Source: Methylotenera sp.
Lineage (GTDB): Bacteria; Pseudomonadota; Gammaproteobacteria; Burkholderiales; Burkholderiaceae_C
DNA length: 38,080 nucleotides
Assembly: GCA_021738245.1 (NCBI GenBank)
Contig: JAIPCJ010000023.1
Location: forward strand, 1-38,080
Reading direction: 5' to 3'
Shown here: piece by piece, positions 16,179 to 24,779 of the stretch
How the letters are laid out: the number at the start of each line of letters is the position of its first letter
Numbering within the stretch: the stretch's first letter is position 1
The notes under the pieces: model-generated
What the model was told of the DNA's origin: nothing
Databases searched by the model: none
Seen by the model: only the letters and a program-made list of their open reading frames with translations
Program-made: the position numbers and the translations under genes

Positions 16179-17279
16179 GTGCGGGTCTTCCACATCGAAC
16201 CCGACAGCTTCCGCGAGTTGCCGGCCCTGCCGGAGCAACTGCCGGAGCGCGGCTTCCTGTGGCTGGGCTACGGCCGGCGGGTGTTCGAGGTGGGCGAGCC
16301 GGTGCTGCAGAACGCGCTCGCGCGCTGGGGCTGCGGCAACATCGTCGACCTGCATGTGTCCGACCTGATCAACAACCAGCTGCCCTCACACTTCGACTAC
16401 ACGTCCTGGTACGACATGCTGGTGTTCCGCCGCCTGGCGGCCGCGCCGGGCAGCGAAGACTTGTTCGTGGACGACGAGCATGGCACGCTGGCCTCGGCTC
16501 AACGGGCGTTGCGGGCCATCGACACCAGCCCGGTGGGCTTTGCGGTGTTCGACCGGGTGCTGATCACGGTGCACCCGACCGACTGCCAGGTGCGCGACTT
16601 CTTCGCCCACAAGCTCGACCGCCTGACGGAAGGCCGAGAAAAGTCGGCCCGCGGCGGCGCGCGGCTGCCGGCCAGCCCGGCCGACCTGATGCTGCGCATG
16701 GTCAACCACATGGTGGACAGCTACCTGGAACTGCGCCGCTTGCTGACCCGCCAGCTCGGCACGCTGCAGCGCGTGCTGCTGGACCAGAACAGCGAGTTCA
16801 ACGACTGGCCGCTGCTGCTCGAAAGCCGCGATGCCCTGCACCGGCTGGAAGACACCTGTGAAGACCAGCGCGCTGCCATCCAGGAGTGGATCGACGCGCT
16901 GGAGGAATGGCCGGTGGATGACGATCCGCAAGTCAACCGTGAGCGCGAGCTGCTGCGGGTGCGCTCACGCGACGTGCTGGAGCATGTGGAGCGCGTGCTG
17001 ACGCATGTGCGCCGGCTGGAGTCGTCAGCGGAGTCGGCGGTGCAGATGCACTTCAGCGCGCTGGGTCACCGCACCAACAGCATCATGCGCACGCTGACCG
17101 TGCTGACCGCGATCTTCCTGCCGCTGAACCTGATCACCGGCATCTTCGGCATGAACTTCGAGTGGATGCCGCTGATCAAGAACCCCAACGGCTTCTGGGA
17201 GTCCATCGCGCTGATCCTGGCGCTGGCCGTGGGTCTGTGGCTGCTGTTCCGCCGCAAGCGCTACCTGACCAGCCGCTAG
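16179..17279 (+). CDS. corA: Magnesium/cobalt transporter CorA
   Basis: This 366-residue inner-membrane channel has a long cytoplasmic alpha/beta and coiled-coil region, followed by two C-terminal membrane helices with the signature GMN motif (GIFGMNFEWMP) between them and a basic tail. The start is a GTG three bases after the hemB stop, with GAAGAAGGG as ribosome site, so translation is probably coupled to hemB. The adjacency to a magnesium-type HemB is notable. It converges on ybeY with three bases between the stops. Confidence 0.92.
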   Translation: MRVFHIEPDSFRELPALPEQLPERGFLWLGYGRRVFEVGEPVLQNALARWGCGNIVDLHVSDLINNQLPSHFDYTSWYDMLVFRRLAAAPGSEDLFVDDEHGTLASAQRALRAIDTSPVGFAVFDRVLITVHPTDCQVRDFFAHKLDRLTEGREKSARGGARLPASPADLMLRMVNHMVDSYLELRRLLTRQLGTLQRVLLDQNSEFNDWPLLLESRDALHRLEDTCEDQRAAIQEWIDALEEWPVDDDPQVNRERELLRVRSRDVLEHVERVLTHVRRLESSAESAVQMHFSALGHRTNSIMRTLTVLTAIFLPLNLITGIFGMNFEWMPLIKNPNGFWESIALILALAVGLWLLFRRKRYLTSR

Positions 17280-17282
17280 GTT

Positions 17283-17726
17283 TCAGCGCGCGTAGGGGTC
17301 GGGCACGCCCAGGCCGGCGAGGATCTCGGTTTCGCGGGCCTCCATGCAGGCGGCTTCGTCGTCTTCCTCGTGGTCATAGCCCTGCGCATGCAGGGTGCCG
17401 TGCACCAGCATGTGGGCGTAGTGGTCCAGCAGCGGGATGCCCATCTCGGCCGCCTCGCGCTCGACGACTTCTGCGCAGATGACCAGGTCGGCCCCCACCA
17501 CCGGCTCGTGCGCATAGTCGAAGGTGAGCACGTTGGTCGCGTAATCCTTGGCGCGGTACTCGCGGTTCAGCGCCCGGCCTTCCTCGGCATCGACGATGCG
17601 CACAGCGATCTCGCCGGGCAGCTCCAGGGCCGCACGAATGAACCGCTGGACCTTGTGGCGCGGCAGCAGCGCGCGGTGGCGCGGGTCGGCGAACTGCAGG
17701 GACAGGCTCAACTCGGGCCGGCTCAT
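17283..17726 (-). CDS. ybeY: Endoribonuclease YbeY (rRNA maturation factor)
   Basis: This 147-residue metalloenzyme takes part in 16S rRNA 3' maturation and ribosome quality control. The zinc-binding motif [11 protein letters not shown] carries its three histidines, and the N-terminal [16 protein letters not shown] segment is typical. The start at 17726 is set by GGGGAGAA just upstream and shares a base with the phoH stop (TGATG), so the two are coupled. An in-frame TTG at 17729 is less likely. Confidence 0.94.
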   Translation of the reverse strand: MSRPELSLSLQFADPRHRALLPRHKVQRFIRAALELPGEIAVRIVDAEEGRALNREYRAKDYATNVLTFDYAHEPVVGADLVICAEVVEREAAEMGIPLLDHYAHMLVHGTLHAQGYDHEEDDEAACMEARETEILAGLGVPDPYAR

Positions 17727-18697
17727 CAATTTCTCCCCTCGCGCTTGGCACGCGCCTCGTAGGCCTCCACGATGCGGGCCACCAACGGGTGTCGAACCAC
17801 GTCGGCACTCGTGAAGTGCGTCATAGCGATGCCTTTGACCTTGGCCAGCACCCGCTCCGCGTCGATAAGGCCGGACTGCACGCCGCGCGGCAGGTCGATC
17901 TGGCTGGTATCACCGGTGACAACGCAGCGGCTGCCGAAGCCGATGCGGGTCAGGAACATCTTCATCTGCTCGGGCGTGGTGTTCTGCGCCTCGTCGAGGA
18001 TGACAAAGGCATGGTTCAGGGTACGCCCGCGCATGAAGGCCAGCGGCGCGACCTCCAGCTGACCTTTCTCGAAAGCCTTGGTGACGCGGTCGAAGCCCAG
18101 CAGGTCGTAGAGGGCATCGTAGAGCGGGCGCAGGTAGGGGTCGACCTTCTGCGTCAGATCGCCAGGCAGAAAGCCCAGTCGCTCGCCGGCCTCGACGGCC
18201 GGGCGCGTCAGGATGATGCGCTGCACCGCGGCCCGCTCCAGGGCGTCCACCGCGCAGGCGACCGCCAGGAAGGTCTTGCCGGTGCCTGCCGGGCCCAGGC
18301 CGAAGGTGATGTCATGCGACAGGATCTGCTGCAGATACTGGTGCTGACGGGGCGTTCGGGCGGACAGGTCGGCGCGACGGGTACGCAGCACCAGGGGCGC
18401 GTTGGCATCTTCATGGCCCTCGGCGCGCGGCGCGGTCACCGGCGCCTTGGCCTCGACGAGGGCCAGGTGCTGGGTCTTGGCCGAGAGCGGGCGGCGGGCA
18501 CGCTCGTACAGGCCTTCCAGCAAGCCGCGAGTGCGCTCGGCGGCCGTCTTGGCGCCGTCGACGCGGAACTCCGCGTCACGCCGGGTGAGCTTCACGCCCA
18601 GCGCCGCCTCGATCTCGCGGAGGTGGGCATCCAGGCTGCCGCAGACGCGGGCCAGCCGGGTGTTGTCGACAGGTTCGAGGGTGAAGCGCAGGATCAC
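17726..18697 (-). CDS. phoH: PhoH-like ATPase (YbeZ)
   Basis: This 323-residue P-loop ATPase is a regular partner of YbeY. Walker A is GPAGTGKT (135-142), Walker B is VILDEAQNT, and the [20 protein letters not shown] segment is the PhoH signature. It has an N-terminal KH-like region. The start is uncertain: I chose the GTG at 18697 because the extra N-terminal residues from an ATG at 18784 look unnatural and that codon overlaps the divergent kinase start. A perfect -35 (TTGACA, 18759-18754) lies upstream without a matching -10. Confidence 0.9.
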   Translation of the reverse strand: MILRFTLEPVDNTRLARVCGSLDAHLREIEAALGVKLTRRDAEFRVDGAKTAAERTRGLLEGLYERARRPLSAKTQHLALVEAKAPVTAPRAEGHEDANAPLVLRTRRADLSARTPRQHQYLQQILSHDITFGLGPAGTGKTFLAVACAVDALERAAVQRIILTRPAVEAGERLGFLPGDLTQKVDPYLRPLYDALYDLLGFDRVTKAFEKGQLEVAPLAFMRGRTLNHAFVILDEAQNTTPEQMKMFLTRIGFGSRCVVTGDTSQIDLPRGVQSGLIDAERVLAKVKGIAMTHFTSADVVRHPLVARIVEAYEARAKREGRN

Positions 18698-18768
18698 GGT
18701 GCTTGATGAAAGTGTTGTCGGGATTGTCGCTGGTGCATTCCCCGGCGCGCGAGTGTCAAGGCCTCCCG

Positions 18769-18774
18769 CACAAT
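18769..18774 (+). promoter_or_regulatory. -10 box before the sensor kinase gene
   Basis: CACAAT ends eight bases before the ATG at 18783, one base more than the usual leaderless spacing seen elsewhere in the window. No convincing -35 is present. Confidence 0.35.
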
Positions 18775-18782
18775 GCCGCCCC

Positions 18783-20195
18783 ATGACGTTGAACCTCGCG
18801 CCCCGGGCCGGCCTGCCCCGGCGCCTGCCCTTGTTTCTGTTGATTGCCCTGACCCTGCTCTGCCCGGCAGCTCAGGCCCAGGTCATGACGCCCGGCTTGT
18901 ATTGGGCCACCACCGTGCACGCCTGGCTGGCTGCGATGCTGGCCCTGATGGCCACCATCGTCGGGCTGATCTCCGGGCTGCATTCGCGCGAGCGCCCGGC
19001 CACTTTCCTGACCGGCATGATGCTGAGCTGGGTGGTGCTGCGCGCCGCGGCGGCGCCCGGTGCATCGGGCCTGCGCCCTTTGCTGATGACGCTGCTGGTG
19101 CTGTGCGGCGTGCAGTATCTGCTGCGGCAGATGAACTGGAAACGCAGCTGGATCGACCATGCGCTGCTCATCCAGTGCCTGGTGGTGCCGGCCAGTCTGC
19201 TGCTGGCCGGCAACCAGGTCAGCCTGCTGGGCACGATCTGGCATGCGGTGCTGAGCCTGGAGCTCGTGGCTGCCATGGGCTGGGCGCTCTGGTTGCGCCG
19301 CGCCCGGCTGCAGGCCACGCCGGACGAGAGCCTGCAGCGCGATTTCGTGCTGATGGCAGCCCTGCTGCTGCCGACGATGGTGGCCTTGCTGGCTGAAACC
19401 ATGTTGGCAGCCACCAGCGAATCGCTGTGGTGGACGGCCTCGCCGTGGCTGGGCCTGCTGCTGCCGGTGCTGATGCTGGCCCTGGGCCTGCAACTGATCA
19501 ATGGCGTGGCGCAGGCCCGGCTGGAGGCTGAACGGCGCATCGGTGCCATCGAGCAGCGCATGGCCGAGCGCATTGCCGAAGTGGAGCGCACGCACAGCCA
19601 GCTGGCCGAGCAGAAGCTCGAGCAGGTGACCGAACGCGAGCGCAAGCGCATCGCCGCCGACCTGCACGACGACCTGGGCGCCAAGCTGCTGACCATCGTG
19701 CACACCAGCGAATCCGATCGCATCTCCACGCTCGCCCGCGAGGCGCTGGAAGAAATGCGCCTGTCGGTGCGAGGACTCACGGGCAAGCCGGTGCATCTGA
19801 TCGACGCGCTGGGCGACTGGCGCGCAGAGGTCGTCTCGCGCCTGGGCCAGGCCAACATCCTGGCCGAGTGGAAGTCGCCCGCCGAAGACGTGGAGCACAC
19901 GCTGCAGGCCCGCTCCTACGTGCAGACGACACGCATCCTGCGCGAGTCGGTGTCCAACATCATCAAGCACAGCGCCGCCACCCACGCCACCATCTCCAGC
20001 ACCGTGCAGGACGGCGATTTCATCCTGACCATCCAGGACAACGGCAACGGCATCCCCACCGAACTGGACGGCAGGTTGGACAGAGGCCACGGCATGGCGA
20101 GCATGAAGTCACGCGCCAAGCAAATGCATGGCCAATGCCTGGTGGAATCCGGGCCCGGCTGGGGTACTGTCATCCGTCTGACGATACCGCTGTGA
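18783..20195 (+). CDS. Membrane sensor histidine kinase, NarX/DegS (HPK7) type
   Basis: This 470-residue kinase begins with about eight hydrophobic helices (residues 12-240) and no clear periplasmic sensing domain, so the membrane part itself may sense the signal. A coiled coil (245-285) leads to the HisKA_3 motif ERKRIAADLHDDLGAKL with phospho-acceptor His295. The ATPase domain has the N-box RESVSNIIKHS, the G1 box DNGNGIP and the G2 region RGHGMASMKSRAK. A response regulator of the matching NarL class follows 64 bases downstream. The signal is unknown. It is divergent from phoH, with starts 85 bases apart. Confidence 0.88.
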   Translation: MTLNLAPRAGLPRRLPLFLLIALTLLCPAAQAQVMTPGLYWATTVHAWLAAMLALMATIVGLISGLHSRERPATFLTGMMLSWVVLRAAAAPGASGLRPLLMTLLVLCGVQYLLRQMNWKRSWIDHALLIQCLVVPASLLLAGNQVSLLGTIWHAVLSLELVAAMGWALWLRRARLQATPDESLQRDFVLMAALLLPTMVALLAETMLAATSESLWWTASPWLGLLLPVLMLALGLQLINGVAQARLEAERRIGAIEQRMAERIAEVERTHSQLAEQKLEQVTERERKRIAADLHDDLGAKLLTIVHTSESDRISTLAREALEEMRLSVRGLTGKPVHLIDALGDWRAEVVSRLGQANILAEWKSPAEDVEHTLQARSYVQTTRILRESVSNIIKHSAATHATISSTVQDGDFILTIQDNGNGIPTELDGRLDRGHGMASMKSRAKQMHGQCLVESGPGWGTVIRLTIPL

Positions 20196-20259
20196 TTTCG
20201 CGGCCGCGATCGCTCTTGTTACCGCCCCCGTTGCCGCCCCTGTATCCCGAGGCCCTGCC

Positions 20260-20913
20260 ATGAACCACATCCTGCTGCTTGAAGACATTCCGGAGATCCG
20301 TGCCTGGCTCAAGGCCCTGGTCAAGCAGGTCTTTGCCAACGCCCAGATCACCGAATGCTCCCGCGTGCAGGATGCGCTGTCCCTGGTGAACGGGCAGCGC
20401 TTCACTCTCGCCCTGCTGGATCTGGGCCTGCCCGACGGCTCCGGCGTGGACGTGATTGCCGCACTGCGCGAGAAGCAACCCGAGGTGCAGTCGGTCATCG
20501 TGACCATCCATGACGACGATGAGCATCTCTTCCCCGCGCTGCAGGCCGGCGCCTTCGGCTACCTGCTGAAGGAACAGTCGCGCGAGCTGCTGGTCGAGCA
20601 ACTCCAGCGCATGAGCCAGGGCGAGCCGCCGCTGTCGCCGTCGATCGCCCGCAAGGTCATCGCCTACTTCGCCGCCCAGGCCAAGCCCAGCTCGCAGGCG
20701 CTGCTGCACGAGGTGTCGCTGACCGACCGCGAGACCGAGGTGCTGCTGCGCGTGGCCAAGGGGTTCACGCTGCCCGAGATCGGCGTGCAGCTGGGCCTGT
20801 CGCGCCACACGATCGCCGACTACGTGAAGCAGATCTACCGCAAGCTCAATGTGAGCTCGCGTGCCGAGGCGGCCCTGGAAGCCCAGCGCCTGGGTTTGTT
20901 CGGTCGCAATTGA
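20260..20913 (+). CDS. NarL/LuxR-family response regulator
   Basis: This 217-residue regulator has a receiver domain with Glu8 and Asp9, phospho-acceptor Asp54 (ALLDLGLPDGSG), Thr82 and Lys104 (YLLKEQS), then a LuxR helix-turn-helix from about residue 148 (SLTDRETEVLLRVAKG, ending RAEAALEA). It is the evident partner of the kinase upstream. GAGG stands about nine bases before the ATG. Targets are unknown; autoregulation and control of linked genes are possible. Confidence 0.9.
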   Translation: MNHILLLEDIPEIRAWLKALVKQVFANAQITECSRVQDALSLVNGQRFTLALLDLGLPDGSGVDVIAALREKQPEVQSVIVTIHDDDEHLFPALQAGAFGYLLKEQSRELLVEQLQRMSQGEPPLSPSIARKVIAYFAAQAKPSSQALLHEVSLTDRETEVLLRVAKGFTLPEIGVQLGLSRHTIADYVKQIYRKLNVSSRAEAALEAQRLGLFGRN

Positions 20914-20928
20914 CGCCAGGCCGGCCCG

Positions 20929-20934
20929 GATAAT
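20929..20934 (+). promoter_or_regulatory. -10 box six bases before ruvA
   Basis: GATAAT is followed by GGGCCG and the ATG at 20941, the spacing of a leaderless transcript. TTGACG (20910-20915) lies upstream but only 13 bases away, too close for a normal -35. Confidence 0.5.
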
Positions 20935-20940
20935 GGGCCG

Positions 20941-21510
20941 ATGATTGGACGACTCAGCGGCGTCATTGCCGAGAAAACACCACCGCAGGTGGTGATCGAC
21001 GTGGGCGGCGTCGGCTACGAAGTCGACGTGCCCATGAGCACCTTCTTCAACCTCGGCGGCCTGGGCGAGCGCGCAGTGCTGCTGACCCACCTCGTCGTGC
21101 GCGAGGATGCGCACCACCTGTTCGGCTTCCTGACCCAGGAAGAACGCGCCACCTTCCGCCAGCTCATCAAGATCAGCGGCATCGGGCCCAAGATGGCGCT
21201 CGGGCTGCTGTCCGGCCTGTCGGTGGCAGAGCTGGCGCAGGCCGTGTCGCGACAGGAGGCGGGCCGGCTCACCAAGGTGCCCGGCATCGGCAAGAAGACC
21301 GCCGAGCGGCTGCTGCTGGAGCTCAAGGGCAAGCTCGGGCCGGATCTCGCCCTGCCCGCCACCGTGGCCAATGATGCCCAGGCGGACATCCTCCAGGCCC
21401 TGGTGGCGCTGGGTTACAGCGAGAAGGACGCTGCCGCGGCGCTGAAGGCGCTGCCGGCGGACGTGGGCGTCAGCGACGGCATCAAGCTGGCGCTGAAGAA
21501 GCTGTCATGA
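20941..21510 (+). CDS. ruvA: Holliday junction branch migration protein RuvA
   Basis: This 189-residue DNA-binding subunit recognises four-way junctions as a tetramer and loads RuvB. It shows the N-terminal OB-fold ([15 protein letters not shown]), two helix-hairpin-helix motifs ([15 protein letters not shown] and [17 protein letters not shown]) and a C-terminal RuvB-contact domain ([18 protein letters not shown]). ruvB follows after ten bases; ruvC is not in the window. Confidence 0.96.
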   Translation: MIGRLSGVIAEKTPPQVVIDVGGVGYEVDVPMSTFFNLGGLGERAVLLTHLVVREDAHHLFGFLTQEERATFRQLIKISGIGPKMALGLLSGLSVAELAQAVSRQEAGRLTKVPGIGKKTAERLLLELKGKLGPDLALPATVANDAQADILQALVALGYSEKDAAAALKALPADVGVSDGIKLALKKLS

Positions 21511-21520
21511 GCCGCTGGTC

Positions 21521-22582
21521 ATGAGCATCCAGACGGACAAGTTCGGCGATGAGTTCGCCCCCGCGCCGCGCATCGTCAGCGCTGCGCCCGAGTCCAGCCG
21601 CGAAGAGGCGCTGGAGCGCGCCCTGCGTCCCAAGCTGCTGGACGACTACGTCGGCCAGAGCAAGGCCCGCGAGCAGCTGGAGATCTTCATCGGCGCCGCC
21701 CGCAAGCGGCGCGAAGCGCTGGACCATGTGCTGCTGTTCGGCCCGCCAGGCCTGGGCAAGACGACGCTGTCGCACATCATCGCGGCGGAACTCGGCGTGA
21801 ACCTGCGCCAGACCTCCGGCCCGGTGCTCGAAAAGCCCAAGGACCTGGCGGCCCTCCTCACCAACCTCGAGAAAAACGACGTCCTCTTCATTGATGAGAT
21901 CCACCGGTTGAGCCCGGTGGTCGAGGAGATCCTCTACCCCGCACTGGAGGACTACCAGATCGACATCATGATCGGCGAGGGCCCGGCGGCTCGCTCCATC
22001 AAGCTCGACCTGCAGCCCTTCACCCTGGTTGGCGCCACCACCCGCGCCGGCATGCTGACCAACCCGCTGCGCGACCGCTTCGGCATCGTCGCGCGGCTGG
22101 AGTTCTACACGCCGGCCGAGCTGCAGCGCATCGTGACCCGCTCCGCCGGGCTGCTGGGCGCGCCCATCGACCCCGACGGCGCGCTGGAGATCGCCCGCCG
22201 CTCGCGGGGCACGCCCCGGATCGCCAACCGGCTGCTGCGCCGCGTGCGGGACTATGCCGAGGTCAAGGCCGACGGTCGCATCGTGGCCGGCATCGCCGAC
22301 AAGGCGCTGGCCATGCTGGACGTCGACCCGCAAGGCTTCGATCTGATGGACCGCAAGTTCCTGGAGGCGGTGGTGCACCGCTTCGACGGCGGGCCCGTGG
22401 GCCTGGAGAACGTGGCCGCCGCCATTGGCGAGGAGGCGGGCACCATCGAGGACGTCATCGAACCCTATCTGATCCAGCAAGGCTTCCTGCAGCGCACGCC
22501 GCGCGGCCGGGTGGCCACGCTGGCCGCCTGGCGCCACCTGGGCCTGGCACCGCCGAGCCGGGGCGACCTCTTCTCGGAGTGA
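21521..22582 (+). CDS. ruvB: Holliday junction helicase RuvB
   Basis: This 353-residue AAA+ motor drives branch migration with RuvA. It has Walker A (GPPGLGKTT), Walker B ([10 protein letters not shown]), sensor 1 (VGATTRAG) and the winged-helix C-terminus ending near RTPRGRVAT. The length is typical. It follows ruvA by ten bases and ends 47 bases before a bidirectional terminator shared with the porin gene. Confidence 0.97.
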   Translation: MSIQTDKFGDEFAPAPRIVSAAPESSREEALERALRPKLLDDYVGQSKAREQLEIFIGAARKRREALDHVLLFGPPGLGKTTLSHIIAAELGVNLRQTSGPVLEKPKDLAALLTNLEKNDVLFIDEIHRLSPVVEEILYPALEDYQIDIMIGEGPAARSIKLDLQPFTLVGATTRAGMLTNPLRDRFGIVARLEFYTPAELQRIVTRSAGLLGAPIDPDGALEIARRSRGTPRIANRLLRRVRDYAEVKADGRIVAGIADKALAMLDVDPQGFDLMDRKFLEAVVHRFDGGPVGLENVAAAIGEEAGTIEDVIEPYLIQQGFLQRTPRGRVATLAAWRHLGLAPPSRGDLFSE

Positions 22583-22629
22583 GCGCCGCACGACTGGCTG
22601 CAAAACGCCGAGGCCCGAGCGGCCATGAA

Positions 22630-22653
22630 AAAAGCGCCCCGCGGGGCGCTTTT
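22630..22653. terminator. Bidirectional terminator between ruvB and the porin gene
   Basis: An 11-base perfect stem (AAAAGCGCCCC at 22630-22640 and GGGGCGCTTTT at 22643-22653) has T-runs on both strands. It serves the convergent ruvAB and porin transcripts. Confidence 0.88.
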
Positions 22654-22672
22654 CTGTGTCCGATCGCGAGGA

Positions 22673-23626
22673 TCAGAAGTTGTGGCGGATGCCGGCAGCC
22701 AGCGACGAGAAGTCGTTCACGCCCACGCCGTTGTAGTCGGTCTTCGTGAAGAAGCCGTAGAGCTTGGTGCGCTTGCTCAGGTTGTAGTTGTAGCCCACGG
22801 TGTACTGCTTGGCGCCGCCCGTGCGGAACTCGGCATCGCCACCGGCCTTGGTGCCGCCGACGTTCACGTGGAACTCAGATTGACCGACCGTGTACATGGC
22901 CGACACGCGACCGATGTCACGCGACTTGAAGCCGTCCACGTCTTCGCGCTGGTAGTAGCCGGTCACCAGGAAGGGACCGACACTGTAGTCGGCTTCCAGG
23001 CCGTAGGCCTTGCGAGCAGCCGAGGCACCGAAGCGATCGTTGCGAGCCAGCGTGCCGGCAATGTGCAGACCGCCCACTTCGTAGTTGGCCGACAGGTCGT
23101 AGCCGCGCGGGCCCGAGCCCTCACCGGCGCGAACCGAGCCGATGAAGCCGAAGCCACCCACCGTCGGCGAGAAGTAACCGACCTTGTTGGTGCGGGTGCC
23201 GAAGCCGAACGACGAGAACAGCGCATCCGACGACGTGCCGGTGTCGTGGTTGTGGTTGCTCGTGCGGTCAACGCTCGAGAAGTAGGAATCCGGGAACCAG
23301 TTGCCCAGACGCACGGCGCCGAAGGAGCCTTCCAGTTGGACCCAGGAAGCGCGGCCCCAGAACACGCCGCCGTTGGAAACGGCACCGGTGTCCGAATCCA
23401 GGCCGTGTTCCAGCGAGAACGAAGCCTTCAGGCCGCCGCCGAGGTCTTCGCTGCCACGCAGGCCCAGACGCGACGAGTTGTTCTGCACGACCACCTTGCG
23501 GTCAGCGGAACCCACCTTCTGGCTTTCGACCGTGGTGTTCAGGCGACCCCACAGGGTGACGCTTTGTGCGAAAGCCGGAGCGGCAGCGGTAGCAGCCAGA
23601 GCGGCGACGAGAGCGATCTTTTTCAT
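22673..23626 (-). CDS. Gram-negative general porin
   Basis: This 317-residue outer-membrane protein has a signal peptide ending AFA and a mature start QSVTLWGRLNTT, typical of Burkholderiales trimeric porins. The SRLGLRGSEDLGGGLKASFSLEHGLD segment and the C-terminal phenylalanine (GIRHNF) needed for barrel insertion are present. It forms a 16-stranded pore for small solutes. AAAAGG precedes the ATG. A -10-like TATACT (23696-23691) predicts a leader of about 58 bases, which holds a small hairpin GGGCT/AGCCC with a GCAA loop (near 23655-23668), a possible sRNA or stability element. Confidence 0.93.
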   Translation of the reverse strand: MKKIALVAALAATAAAPAFAQSVTLWGRLNTTVESQKVGSADRKVVVQNNSSRLGLRGSEDLGGGLKASFSLEHGLDSDTGAVSNGGVFWGRASWVQLEGSFGAVRLGNWFPDSYFSSVDRTSNHNHDTGTSSDALFSSFGFGTRTNKVGYFSPTVGGFGFIGSVRAGEGSGPRGYDLSANYEVGGLHIAGTLARNDRFGASAARKAYGLEADYSVGPFLVTGYYQREDVDGFKSRDIGRVSAMYTVGQSEFHVNVGGTKAGGDAEFRTGGAKQYTVGYNYNLSKRTKLYGFFTKTDYNGVGVNDFSSLAAGIRHNF

Positions 23627-23776
23627 CGTTTGCCTTTTCAGTAGGGTTGGACGGGGCTTTGCAGCCCAGCCTTGAAGGACAGTGGCGGCCAGTATAGGAG
23701 CGGGTTTTGCCGGACCCGACAGGAACGACGCGCGGACGCAACAGTTAGGTGACAGCGCTGAAACGACGTCCCGAAC

Positions 23777-24421
23777 TCAGGCCGCGATGTCGTCGGCACT
23801 CAAGCCGGCCAGGTGCTGATCGTCATTCCAGCCCACCAGCGTGAAGCCGTCGGGCGTGGCCAGCAGCCGGTTGATGGTGGCGTTGCCCAGCTGCCAGCTG
23901 CGCGGCGCATCTAGCGCCACCCGGGTGGCGGCACGGTAGAGGCAGTCCAGCACGCCGCCGTGCGCCACCAGCGCGATGCTTTGCCCGGGGTGAGTGGCGG
24001 CGGCCCGCTGCGCAGCCGCCAAACAGCGTGCACTGAAGTCAACCAGGCTTTCGCCACCGCCGACGGGATAGTCCGGCTCGCGACGACGCCAGCGCGCGGC
24101 CTCCTCGGGATAACCCTGGTCAATCTCCTGCCAGCTCAAGCCTTCGAAACGACCGAAGGCGCGCTCACGCAGCCCGCGGTCCTGCCGAACCGGCAGGCCG
24201 TGGACCGCTGCCAGCGCCTCGGCTGTCTGGCGGGCGCGGCTGAGGTCGCTGGCATAGATGGCGGCCAAGGGCTCATCGGCCAGCGCCTGGGCCAGCCGCT
24301 CGGCCTGGGCCAGGCCCAGCGCGCTCAGCGGGATGTCGGTGTGGCCCTGAATGCGCGTGGCGCGGTTCCAGGCGGTCTCGCCGTGGCGTATGACGATCAA
24401 TCGTGTGGCGTTGTCCAGCAC
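23777..24421 (-). CDS. Histidine phosphatase family protein (phosphoglycerate mutase-like)
   Basis: This 214-residue enzyme has the RHGET motif with the phospho-histidine at about residue 13, the ASDLSRARQTAEAL segment, the LRERAFGRFEG segment with the acid residue, and the second histidine in LVAHGG. Members include cofactor-dependent mutases and broad phosphatases (GpmB/CobC-like), so the substrate cannot be read from sequence. The start is a GTG sharing one base with the stop of the DUF1840 gene (TAGTG). Confidence 0.88.
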   Translation of the reverse strand: MLDNATRLIVIRHGETAWNRATRIQGHTDIPLSALGLAQAERLAQALADEPLAAIYASDLSRARQTAEALAAVHGLPVRQDRGLRERAFGRFEGLSWQEIDQGYPEEAARWRRREPDYPVGGGESLVDFSARCLAAAQRAAATHPGQSIALVAHGGVLDCLYRAATRVALDAPRSWQLGNATINRLLATPDGFTLVGWNDDQHLAGLSADDIAA

Positions 24422-24744
24422 TAGACGCCCCAGACGACGTCGGCGCCTTCCTTCAGGCTGCGCTGCATCAGGTCGCGCAGCGGCCAGGCGCGCTGGCGCA
24501 GCGTCACCCCTTGGCGGCGCGGAGCGGGTTGACCGGCCGCCACGGCTTCATCCACGGCGCGCTGGAACTGCGCTTCGTCCTCGGCGACGCCGGCTTCGAG
24601 CTGCTGGATGTAGCCGGCCAAATCCGCCGACGTGAGGATGCCCTTGGGCGACGGCTCGCGCCCCATCAGGCGGAGCACCGCCTCGGCCGAGTCGGCCATC
24701 ATGATCACGTCGGCCGCAGCCTTGGATTTGAAGCAATAGAGCAT
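24421..24744 (-). CDS. DUF1840 family protein
   Basis: This 107-residue protein starts MLYCFKSKAAADVIMM and matches the DUF1840 family of Betaproteobacteria by its KSKAAADVIM start, the GREPSPKGILT segment and an acidic mid-region. The role is unknown. It is coupled to the histidine phosphatase gene downstream and follows the GGDEF-EAL gene by 35 bases. CACAAT stands six bases before the ATG. Confidence 0.87.
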   Translation of the reverse strand: MLYCFKSKAAADVIMMADSAEAVLRLMGREPSPKGILTSADLAGYIQQLEAGVAEDEAQFQRAVDEAVAAGQPAPRRQGVTLRQRAWPLRDLMQRSLKEGADVVWGV

Positions 24745-24750
24745 GCAGCG

Positions 24751-24756
24751 ATTGTG
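24751..24756 (-). promoter_or_regulatory. -10 box six bases before the DUF1840 gene
   Basis: CACAAT, six bases, then ATG at 24744: leaderless spacing again. No fitting -35 is seen. Confidence 0.45.
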
Positions 24757-24779
24757 CGCGCCGCCCGTCGCCTGTGGTG

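Noticed and set aside
18698-18782. Sigma-32 heat-shock promoter for phoH-ybeY, as known for ybeZY in E. coli
   Set aside because: A CTTGAC-like -35 exists, but no CCCCAT-like -10 is found at the right distance.
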